The translations under genes were made by a program, and so were the position numbers. Shown piece after piece: positions 1 through 6,049 of a stretch of 6,049 nt of DNA. The stretch's first letter is position 1; the number at the start of each line of letters is the position of its first letter. The DNA lies in contig JAQCJA010000310.1 of assembly GCA_027593305.1 (NCBI GenBank), forward strand, positions 1 to 6,049, in the 5' to 3' direction. Source of the DNA: a bacterium (GTDB taxonomy: Bacteria > Latescibacterota > UBA2968 > UBA8231). The notes under the pieces were generated by a model. It searched no databases. It saw only the letters and a program-made list of their open reading frames with translations, and was not told where the DNA came from.

Positions 1-332
1 CGGCAGCCAGCTGGGATTTCTTCACCGTCGCCGGCATGGGGGGGGCGGCACAATGGTTGCTTACGCTGGCGTCCAAACACTGGATGTGGTTTCCGATCCA
101 CCCGATCGCTTTTCCCATCAGCGCCATGTGGACGACACATCATCTCATGCCCAGCATCTTCATTGCCTGGCTGGTCAAGACGGTCGTGCTGCGCTACGGG
201 GGAGTCACCCTCTACCGGCGTACCAGGCCATTTTTTATCGGACTCATTCTCGGGCACTACGCGGCGGGTGGCCTCTGGTGCGTCATCGACGGTTTCACCG
301 GCATGACCGGCAACCATCTCTTCTTCTGGTGA
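1..332 (+). CDS. C-terminal end of a DUF6785/DUF6784-type polytopic membrane protein (5' partial)
   Basis: The reading frame is open from the left edge (first full codon at base 3) to the TGA at 330-332, giving the last 109 residues of a protein that begins outside the window. The fragment is strongly hydrophobic. It has a probable membrane segment around fragment residues 48-63 and a second around 77-96, separated by a basic loop reading RYGGVTLYRRTRPFF. It also has an upstream FPIHPIAFPIS stretch. The HPI(A/G)F motif, the RYGG-x-x-LYRR loop and the following GLILG helix are what I recall from the C-terminal domain of the DUF6785/DUF6784 membrane proteins, whose function is unknown; whole members are several times longer than this fragment. 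The ATG at 36 is internal, because the frame continues upstream with matching composition. Its stop overlaps the GTG start of the foldase gene, implying co-translation. The family name is from memory; the membrane-protein nature is seen directly. Confidence 0.8.
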   Translation, partial: AASWDFFTVAGMGGAAQWLLTLASKHWMWFPIHPIAFPISAMWTTHHLMPSIFIAWLVKTVVLRYGGVTLYRRTRPFFIGLILGHYAAGGLWCVIDGFTGMTGNHLFFW

Positions 333-1960
333 AGACTCCCTTGTACGCGCGTTTCGCCATCTGCACATTCATGCTGGGCCTGGCTGGCTGCTCGACGGGG
401 CGTCAGGTTGCGGTGATGACGCCGGAGACGAGTGCAACCATTGCGCGCGTCGGGCCCTATGCCGTGTCTGCCGTCGATCTCGCGCAGGCGGCGGCAGCCA
501 TCTTCGGCGCTGAGGCGAAACCCGCCCTGCTGGACAGCGCCGATCTGCGCGTGGCTCTCGACGCCCTGATCGGCGCGCGTGTCCTGGTGCTGGAGGCCGA
601 GCGGCGCGGGTTGGACAAGGATCCGGGGATCGTTGCCCGTCTCGACTCCCTCCGTGCCGTGAAACTGCGCGAGGCGATCTACGAGCAGGTCGTCTACGCC
701 GATCTGCCGGCGGCTTCACCGCAGGACGTTGCCTCGCTGTATGCGGAGTGGGGCAGCGGCGAACAGGTTCGCGCCGCCCATATCCTGCTGCGCTCTGCCG
801 AGGAAGCCGGGCAGGTCCTGCAACTGCTGGCAGAAGGGGCGGATTTCAAGGGGCTGGCACGGGAACGCTCCCAGCATACGGAGAGCAGCACCGAGGGCGG
901 CGACATGGGGTATCTTCGCCGCAGCCAGTATCCGGACGCCATCGCCAATGCCATCTGGGCCATGCCGGTTGGCCAGTACACTCGCGTGCCGGTGCGTTCC
1001 TTCATGGGCTGGCATGTGGTGCAGGTGCTGGATCGTCGCAGGCTCACATTGGCCGATCAGCAGATCGCCCTCGAGGCCGAATTCGCTCGCCGGCAACGGC
1101 AGCAGGCGGCGGCCCGCTTTGTTGAGGGCCTGAGCCAATCGTATGCCGTGATCTACTATCCCGAGACAGCCGAGGCCGTCGCCTCCCTGAGCGACACCCT
1201 TTCGGGGCAGCGACAGTTGTTTTCCTGGAGGGATGGCTCGCTGGATCTGGCAGGGTTTCTGCAGCGGGTGCAGGTTCCGGATCCGGTGTCCGAGGATACA
1301 GCAAGGATGCACCGTCTGGCAGAGGGGCTCGTCTTTGACGAGTTGGCCGCGCGCGAGGCAGCAGCGCTGGGCCTGGAAGCGATGCCCGAGGTCCGCAGTG
1401 TCATGCAGGCCAAGCGCTTTCAGTGGCTCGGTGAAGCCATGTTCGCAGCGGCAACTACCCCGGAACCGGCTGCTGACGAGTTGCTGGCGTTTTTTGCTGA
1501 CAATCGAGACAGATTTCGCGCCCGCACGGTGGTTACGGTCCGCGAGATTCTCGTTGACTCGCCGGTCCTGGCGGACTCGCTCTACCAGCAGGTCCTGGCG
1601 GGCCAGTCCCTGGAAGAGCTGGCCCGCCGGCACACGGTACGTTCCGACCTCAGGAAAACAGACGGACTCTGGCCGGATGTCCGACCCGGGGATCCTCGCA
1701 GTGGCCGGATCTACGAGGCCGCCCTGCGACACGGGCCAGGCCTGCATCCGCCACTGAAGGTGAATGGGGGATATTCGGTTTTTGCGGTACTCGACGTCCA
1801 CCCGGGTGCATCCCTCACCTTTGCCGAGGCTGAGCCCAAAGAGCCCCGAAGCCTCGCCGATTCCCGTATGGAGTCGCTCATGCAGCGCCTGCGGCAGGAC
1901 TTCTCCGCGCAGATCTCCATTCCCGGCGTTCTGCACAGGGCACCAGCAGATGGACAATGA
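329..1960 (+). CDS. Lipoprotein peptidyl-prolyl cis-trans isomerase with two SurA-like halves (parvulin family)
   Basis: A 543-residue predicted periplasm-facing foldase that isomerises Xaa-Pro bonds and chaperones exported proteins. I chose GTG 329 because it is followed at once by a lipoprotein signal: a basic n-region (MKT...R), a hydrophobic core and the lipobox LAGC with Cys21. It overlaps the previous stop as GTGA. No Shine-Dalgarno sequence is visible, so start by translational coupling is likely. The frame stays open upstream to about 53, but that part is the shadow of the membrane-protein gene. Residues about 32-140 are a helical SurA-N-like region. Residues 148-237 are a parvulin domain with RAAHIL (His151), GGDMGYL and GWHVVQV (His229). 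Residues about 286-395 are a second helical region, and 402-492 a second, degenerate parvulin domain with Glu406 and Ser483 in place of the two histidines. The halves align at an offset of 254-255 residues. It may serve the exported proteins encoded downstream; that is inference. Confidence 0.9.
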   Translation: MKTPLYARFAICTFMLGLAGCSTGRQVAVMTPETSATIARVGPYAVSAVDLAQAAAAIFGAEAKPALLDSADLRVALDALIGARVLVLEAERRGLDKDPGIVARLDSLRAVKLREAIYEQVVYADLPAASPQDVASLYAEWGSGEQVRAAHILLRSAEEAGQVLQLLAEGADFKGLARERSQHTESSTEGGDMGYLRRSQYPDAIANAIWAMPVGQYTRVPVRSFMGWHVVQVLDRRRLTLADQQIALEAEFARRQRQQAAARFVEGLSQSYAVIYYPETAEAVASLSDTLSGQRQLFSWRDGSLDLAGFLQRVQVPDPVSEDTARMHRLAEGLVFDELAAREAAALGLEAMPEVRSVMQAKRFQWLGEAMFAAATTPEPAADELLAFFADNRDRFRARTVVTVREILVDSPVLADSLYQQVLAGQSLEELARRHTVRSDLRKTDGLWPDVRPGDPRSGRIYEAALRHGPGLHPPLKVNGGYSVFAVLDVHPGASLTFAEAEPKEPRSLADSRMESLMQRLRQDFSAQISIPGVLHRAPADGQ

Positions 1961-2030
1961 GCTCTGTTGCGGGGTTGTGGCGAATTTTCTCTTGGATTAT
2001 CGTTGCTTTGCGCGTCCGTCCGGCACAGCC

Positions 2031-2050
2031 GAGCGGTTCACAACCGTTTT
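2031..2050 (+). terminator. Small hairpin with short T-run in the foldase/surface-protein spacer
   Basis: In the 111-base spacer, CGGTT (2034-2038) and AACCG (2042-2046) form a 5-base-pair stem with a three-base CAC loop. The stem can extend outward through wobble pairs into 2031-2033, and TTTT follows at 2047-2050. This resembles a weak intrinsic terminator or attenuator that would lower expression of the downstream gene relative to the foldase. The stem and T-run are both short, and the hairpin sits only about 20 bases before the chosen start, so it could be chance or could affect translation instead. Confidence 0.25.
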
Positions 2051-2056
2051 CCTGTT

Positions 2057-2062
2057 GAGAAG
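2057..2062 (+). promoter_or_regulatory. Ribosome binding site for the 935-residue exported protein
   Basis: GAGAAG ends 9 bases before the GTG at 2072 and only 3 bases before the in-frame GTG at 2066. The spacing favours 2072 as the start. A second support is that with 2072 the conserved YDRLG motif falls at residue 85, exactly as in the downstream paralogue. Confidence 0.5.
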
Positions 2063-2071
2063 CCTGTGACT

Positions 2072-4879
2072 GTGGCACATCCAGACAGAGGCCCAGGCCT
2101 CCGCATCGTGCACGTCCTGTGTGCAATCCTTGCCACAATGTGGCTGTGCACTGCGACTTCGATCGAGGCGCAGAATGCGCCGGCAACAGGGTTGCAGTTG
2201 GTGACGACACCGGCAGCCTCGCCCCTGCGGTCCTTTATCAATCGCGGTGTCTGGCCAGGGTACTACAACTTTGGCAAGGCTTCGTACCAGCCACAGACCA
2301 ATAGCGTGCGTTCCACAGAGCTGTACGATCGGTTGGGGACTCATCTGTTCCGCGGGTATCCGCTGTTGAGCTGGCGTGAGACCCGCTCCGATTCCGTCGG
2401 CCTCCAGTCCAGCACGGTGGCACGGGAGAATTACTTCTTCAACTTTTTCAACAACCTGATGATCGCCAACGACAGCTACCGCGGGTGGGACATCTCGGTA
2501 ACCGCAGGTGATGCGATTCGCACGAGCCTGTCGCCGCTCACCGTGCGCACGCCACGCTGGCAGGGCCTGCGCATCGATGGCGGCTCCGACGATCAGGGCT
2601 TTACAGCGCTGCTGACACGTGGAGCGCCCCAGCGTTTTTCGGCCTTCGACGCACGTCGTGACCTGAGCCCGGTGCTGGCATACGGCGGACGCTTCTACCG
2701 CGAGCCCAATGATATGCTGATCCTTGGTATGACGTTCTTCAATCAGCATCAGACGGACGTGGAGTCCGCCCAGGGCAGCTTTATTGGCGGCACACAACCC
2801 TATCAGATGCGCAGTCCAAAGCGCGTCTCTGTGTGGGTGCAGAGTGATGATCCAAATACGGTGGCCGGCGTCGGCGATGTCGACATCGATATCGTTGTTG
2901 TTGACGCCGCCGGCAACCGTCGACGCTTGACGTCAGATGCCAACGCCGCCGGTGACCGGGTGTATGATGCGACACTGGAACCGGGTCCGCCGCTGGGAGC
3001 CGGTTCGCCGGTAAACGGCGTGTATGTACTCACGGGAAGTGAGATTGCCGATTACATCTTCACCCTGCCCGCCGGCGTAAGTATTGTCAGCGCCCGATTC
3101 CACGCGGATGTCACCGGTGACTATCGCATTTCGGTGCGCCAGGCCCACGATTTTGTTGATGCAACAGGCACCCTGGAGGAACGTTTCTGGCCCTCCGCCT
3201 TCATCAACGAGCCCGGGCACACGCAGACAGGGAACACGCAGTATCCCTACGATTTCAAGCCGCAGGAGACCGAGCCGCACGCCACCGTCGCCCGCGCCGA
3301 GGGCAGCCCTGGAATGAGCGGCCTGCACGCCATCAGCTTTGACTATGGCATCCCCAGCGGCAAGACACTGCTCGGTACCGATTTCCGGCTGCTGTCGCGG
3401 GAGTGGATCGCTGAAGGCGAACTCGTCTACAGTTCCGATGAATCACATTTTCCCTTCAGCAGCGATTCCCTCGGCGTCAGTGGCAAGCAACTGCGTGAGG
3501 GCAGTTGGGCCTACATGCTGAATGTGCGCCGGCCGATGACGGTGGGTGCTTTCGACGTTGAGTTGGGTGGCGAACTGTTCCGCATGGACCCCCAGTACAG
3601 CGGTGGGTATGACAGTCGTCGCGGGGGTACGGTGTTCTTCACCGACAAGGGGAGCGTGTCGGGGGATGGAGCCTTTACGCAGGAATTCCCCCTGATGGAC
3701 GACAACGACGACAACGACGCCTACGCGGATGACAGCTTCAATGATCAGGGCCGTTTCCAGTTCTTCCTGCCCAGTGGCAACTACTCCGGTGGTTCCACGG
3801 GTGGCGTCTACCCGGGTCTTGATGTCGACGGTGATCTGTCTCCCGACAACGACAAGGATCGCAACGGTGTACCCGACTGGAGTGAGCCCTTTCTGTTGTT
3901 CGACTCCGACCCCATCGACTTCGTCTACGGGATGGACTTCAACAACAACGCGCAGCCGGACTTCCGCGAGAACGACGACCATCCCGACTACCCGATCCGC
4001 AAGGATCAGCGCGGTCGCCACGTCTTCTTCACGCTGCATCACCTGCTGCCAGGCGTAGCACGTACGTCTCTTGGATACTACAGCCTCGAGGAAATTGCCG
4101 GACCCGGTGAGGCCAGTTCACTGTACGCTCGCACCGAGGCAGGATGGCGCCCGGCAGGTGGCCTCGAGATCGAACTGTTCGACGACGTCAAACTCGTTGA
4201 GGACGACGTGCGTGATGACGTCTACGAATGGGTCACCGGAGACACCTCTTCTCTGGCCAATGTCTATACAGTTCTCAATCCGCCCCCGGCAGATCCGCTC
4301 ATCATGCGCAAGAGCCTGGTCAACACCGCATCCGTTGGCCTGAGCTACACGCCAACGCCCATGTCACGGGTGACCAGCAATGTGCTGCATTTCGTCAATC
4401 GCCAGAGTGACATCGAAGAGGCGGGTGAGGCTGTCCAGGAAGCCGATACGTTTGTCCAGTGGTCCTGGATCTCGCGGGCGGAGTATCGCCGCTACTGGGG
4501 CAAGTTCGAGTTCTGGGGCGGCATGAAATACACCATGAGGGAAGGCAGCAGGGGCAGCAACTGGGCCGACGTCTCGACGCGCTTCTTTGCCCCCATGTTC
4601 AAGACTTCCTATGCGATCATGGATGGCATCAATCTGCAATGGGGGATGTCGGGCTTCCCCGGGCTGCCGATGAGATACACCGACAATGAGAATGACAACA
4701 TCAGTTACAAGGAGCAGAAGACAGTCTTGATGCTCCAGGGTCGTGATGATGACTTCGAGGGGTCCTTTCTCAGCATCAGTACGGGCATTGAGTTGCACGA
4801 CAAGGACTGGAAAGGTCTGGGGCGCGAGCGCGACTTCGATGCCTTTGGTCTGTTCGTCGAAGTGATCGTGGGGAACTGA
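2072..4879 (+). CDS. Large exported protein with EF-hand-like loops, probable outer-membrane or surface protein
   Basis: A 935-residue protein that I cannot assign to a named family. From GTG 2072 it begins with a signal peptide: Arg11, a hydrophobic core over residues 12-28, and a likely cleavage after IEA (residue 33). Residues about 70-365 match the downstream paralogue: YDRLG (85-89), SPLTVRTPRWQGLRID, TFFNQ, RSPK (247-250) and YRISVRQAHDF (351-361). Residues 543-555 are a run of Asp and Asn. Residues 584-633 hold an Asp-rich TSP3-like stretch and two EF-hand-like calcium loops at 594-605 and 622-633. Residues about 690-935 are short alternating polar/aromatic stretches rich in Trp, Tyr and Gly, ending FGLFVEVIVGN, as in beta-barrel outer-membrane proteins, though without the usual terminal aromatic residue. 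No enzymatic motif or SusC/TonB-plug motif was recognised. An in-frame TTG at 1967 would add 35 residues before the signal peptide and is unlikely. Gene reality is secure; location and role are inferred. Confidence 0.88.
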   Translation: MAHPDRGPGLRIVHVLCAILATMWLCTATSIEAQNAPATGLQLVTTPAASPLRSFINRGVWPGYYNFGKASYQPQTNSVRSTELYDRLGTHLFRGYPLLSWRETRSDSVGLQSSTVARENYFFNFFNNLMIANDSYRGWDISVTAGDAIRTSLSPLTVRTPRWQGLRIDGGSDDQGFTALLTRGAPQRFSAFDARRDLSPVLAYGGRFYREPNDMLILGMTFFNQHQTDVESAQGSFIGGTQPYQMRSPKRVSVWVQSDDPNTVAGVGDVDIDIVVVDAAGNRRRLTSDANAAGDRVYDATLEPGPPLGAGSPVNGVYVLTGSEIADYIFTLPAGVSIVSARFHADVTGDYRISVRQAHDFVDATGTLEERFWPSAFINEPGHTQTGNTQYPYDFKPQETEPHATVARAEGSPGMSGLHAISFDYGIPSGKTLLGTDFRLLSREWIAEGELVYSSDESHFPFSSDSLGVSGKQLREGSWAYMLNVRRPMTVGAFDVELGGELFRMDPQYSGGYDSRRGGTVFFTDKGSVSGDGAFTQEFPLMDDNDDNDAYADDSFNDQGRFQFFLPSGNYSGGSTGGVYPGLDVDGDLSPDNDKDRNGVPDWSEPFLLFDSDPIDFVYGMDFNNNAQPDFRENDDHPDYPIRKDQRGRHVFFTLHHLLPGVARTSLGYYSLEEIAGPGEASSLYARTEAGWRPAGGLEIELFDDVKLVEDDVRDDVYEWVTGDTSSLANVYTVLNPPPADPLIMRKSLVNTASVGLSYTPTPMSRVTSNVLHFVNRQSDIEEAGEAVQEADTFVQWSWISRAEYRRYWGKFEFWGGMKYTMREGSRGSNWADVSTRFFAPMFKTSYAIMDGINLQWGMSGFPGLPMRYTDNENDNISYKEQKTVLMLQGRDDDFEGSFLSISTGIELHDKDWKGLGRERDFDAFGLFVEVIVGN
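3698..3718 (+). repeat. 9-base tandem repeat encoding Asp-Asp-Asn
   Basis: The unit GACGACAAC occurs twice in a row (3698-3706 and 3707-3715) and is followed by a partial third unit, GAC. It lies in frame inside the large exported protein and encodes residues 543-549 of its Asp/Asn run. The unit is a multiple of three, so changes in copy number would lengthen or shorten the acidic run without a frameshift. Confidence 0.7.
3821..3970 (+). other. Asp-rich segment encoding two EF-hand-like calcium-binding loops
   Basis: This part of the large exported protein encodes residues 584-633. It opens with DVDGD (584-588), an Asp-x-Asp-x-Asp series like thrombospondin type 3 repeats. Loop one is DKDRNGVPDWSE (594-605), which has Asp, Asp, Asn, Gly, Asp and Glu at EF-hand positions 1, 3, 5, 6, 9 and 12. 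Loop two is DFNNNAQPDFRE (622-633), with Asp, Asn, Asn, Asp and Glu at positions 1, 3, 5, 9 and 12, and Ala replacing the usual Gly at position 6. A 16-residue linker (PFLLFDSDPIDFVYGM) joins them. Calcium binding is inferred from the loop pattern. Confidence 0.7.
4870..4875 (+). promoter_or_regulatory. Ribosome binding site for the second exported protein
   Basis: GGGGAA ends 6 bases before the GTG at 4882 and overlaps the last codons of the preceding gene. It fixes the GTG start and, with only 2 bases between the stop at 4879 and the start, indicates that the two paralogues are translated from one transcript. Confidence 0.65.
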
Positions 4880-4881
4880 CC

Positions 4882-6049
4882 GTGAAGACCCTCACAGAGA
4901 TGCTGCGAAGAGGTTGCAGCTCGATTCTCCTGGCCGGATTTGTTCTCGTCGCCGGCGCTGGCGTCGCTGCCGGCCAGTCTGGCACGGCGACACCCGAAGA
5001 AGAGACCACCGCCCCGGGCAATTACACGGGGATCCGGGCCGATTATCTCGGGTCTGACGTCTACCCCTATGGATCCTACTACGACAGCAGATACATCCGC
5101 TATGGCGCCGTCAATCAGGGCCGTCGTGCGGTATACGATCGCCTTGGACAGTTCGTCAGCTACGGCAGCTACGGCATGCAGTGGACGGAGACGCGCGATC
5201 GCTACACACAGGCCAAGCTCGATGCCGGTGTCCCTCTCGGCGAACTGGATGCACAGAGCGGCGTACTGATTCAGAATTCCTTCTTTCAGTTCCTCGCCGT
5301 AACCCGGCAGACCTATGGCCAGCAGGCCATGAGCATCGCTGTCGGGCGCAACCTGGCGACGTCATTCACGCCACTCGTGTTCCATCAGATGCAGTACGGC
5401 GGGTTGCGCGTTGATTATTCGTCCGACCGCCATGACCTGTCCTTCCTGTTTTCCCGTGGCGGCACACTGGAAACGACATTGTGGTCGAATCTGCGCGGCA
5501 ATGAGCGCGACGTGCGCGAGACATCTCCGGTGCTGATCGGCGGCGCCAACTGGTTGGGTCACTTTGGTGATCTCGATCTGGGTGCGACCTTTTTCCGGCA
5601 ACTGCAGTCCAACATCAAGTCGAAGCCGGAGTCATTGTGGCGCGGTGACGTCCCATATCTCGAGCTGAAGTCACCAAAGCAGATCACGGTGCGTGTGCGT
5701 GACGATTCGCCCCTGGATCTGGGGGGCGTCGCCGTATATGATGCCAGCATCCTGCTGACGGCCCTTGTGGACTCCACGAGGCAGCGCTTCACCAGCGATG
5801 CGTCGCAGGCGGGCGCCGATGTGGTGTTCAATCCCAGCCTTGTGCGGCGGGCGTCGCTTACCGGTCAACAGGTGGGCAGCCACTGGGAGGCAGAAGGGGC
5901 TGGTTTCATCGACATCGTCTTCGAGATCGACCCCGACCTGGCAGCCATCGATGCCGACATCGAGGTGATGGCTGACGGCGATTACCTGATCGAAGTACGA
6001 CAGATCCACGATTTCGAGGTTCCCGGAACGACGCGGACGGAGGATCGTT
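4882..6049 (+). CDS. Second exported protein, paralogue of the preceding one (3' partial)
   Basis: The frame opens at GTG 4882 and is still open at the right edge, giving 389 residues. The start is supported by GGGGAA six bases upstream and by a signal peptide: Lys2, Arg9-Arg10, a hydrophobic core over residues 13-30 and a likely cleavage after VAA (residue 30). The mature part is related to the upstream protein in the same order: YDRLG at residue 85 in both, SFFQFL against YFFNFFNN, FTPLVFHQMQYGGLRVD against LSPLTVRTPRWQGLRID, LGATFFRQ against LGMTFFNQ, KSPKQITVRV (263-272) against RSPKRVSVWV, and YLIEVRQIHDF (368-378) against YRISVRQAHDF. Overall similarity is moderate, so the duplication is old or the genes diverge quickly. 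The calcium-loop and barrel-like regions of the upstream protein would lie beyond the window, so whether this copy has them is unknown. No named family recognised; probably exported to the envelope or surface. Confidence 0.87.
   Translation, partial: MKTLTEMLRRGCSSILLAGFVLVAGAGVAAGQSGTATPEEETTAPGNYTGIRADYLGSDVYPYGSYYDSRYIRYGAVNQGRRAVYDRLGQFVSYGSYGMQWTETRDRYTQAKLDAGVPLGELDAQSGVLIQNSFFQFLAVTRQTYGQQAMSIAVGRNLATSFTPLVFHQMQYGGLRVDYSSDRHDLSFLFSRGGTLETTLWSNLRGNERDVRETSPVLIGGANWLGHFGDLDLGATFFRQLQSNIKSKPESLWRGDVPYLELKSPKQITVRVRDDSPLDLGGVAVYDASILLTALVDSTRQRFTSDASQAGADVVFNPSLVRRASLTGQQVGSHWEAEGAGFIDIVFEIDPDLAAIDADIEVMADGDYLIEVRQIHDFEVPGTTRTEDR

Noticed and set aside
53..328. Upstream extension of the foldase frame to about position 53
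   Set aside because: This part overlaps the membrane-protein gene in another frame, has no signal peptide and would place the lipoprotein signal internally. GTG 329 gives a proper lipoprotein N-terminus.
716..1957. Long minus-strand open frame (413 codons) opposite the foldase gene
   Set aside because: Its composition shows no domain, signal or membrane pattern, it lies wholly antisense to a gene with clear parvulin motifs, and long antisense frames are expected in GC-rich coding sequence.
1975..2000. AT-rich patch with a GATTAT box as a possible promoter for the exported-protein genes
   Set aside because: GATTAT matches only 4 of 6 positions of a sigma-70 -10 box, and no -35-like hexamer sits at 16-18 bases upstream. 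Sigma consensus in this organism is unknown.
1967..2071. TTG 1967 or GTG 2066 as the start of the first exported protein
   Set aside because: TTG 1967 has no usable ribosome binding site and would bury the signal peptide behind 35 residues. GTG 2066 is only 3 bases from GAGAAG. GTG 2072 has better spacing and agrees with the paralogue.
2876..2894. Palindromes GATGTCGACATC and CGATATCG as a possible protein-binding site
   Set aside because: They fall inside the coding region and follow from alternating Asp, Val and Ile codons (DVDIDI).
3443..4042. Minus-strand open frame of 199 codons rich in Val
   Set aside because: It is the antisense of Asp- and Asn-rich codons (GAC reads as GTC on the other strand), which explains the Val runs; no independent start or family signal.

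Overview
The window is GC-rich (about 60% by eye), gene-dense and apparently entirely plus-strand. It suggests a Gram-negative, double-membrane bacterium, because it holds a lipoprotein parvulin-type foldase of the SurA/PpiC kind followed by two large secreted proteins with outer-membrane-like composition. The DUF6785/DUF6784-type membrane protein at the left edge, together with unfamiliar large surface proteins, points to an uncultivated phylum (for example Latescibacterota- or Poribacteria-like) rather than a model proteobacterium. That placement is a low-confidence inference.

Layout. Positions 1-332 hold the C-terminal end of a polytopic membrane protein. Positions 329-1960 hold a two-lobed peptidyl-prolyl isomerase lipoprotein whose GTG start overlaps the preceding stop. 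Positions 1961-2071 are a 111-base spacer with a small hairpin and a Shine-Dalgarno-like sequence. Positions 2072-4879 hold a 935-residue exported protein with paired EF-hand-like calcium loops and a probable beta-rich, barrel-like body. From 4882 to the right edge runs the N-terminal 389 residues of a second exported protein, which is clearly a diverged paralogue of the preceding one. No RNA gene, CRISPR array, insertion sequence or minus-strand gene is supported, and no gene-free stretch exceeds 300 bases.

How the genes may work together. All four genes face the same way with overlaps or short spacers, so they may be one operon or two adjacent transcription units split at the 111-base spacer. 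The natural reading is an envelope module: an inner-membrane protein, a periplasm-facing lipoprotein foldase, and two paralogous exported proteins that could be its clients. This is inferred from gene order and domain type. The two paralogues belong to a family I cannot name, and they are the most interesting part of the window.
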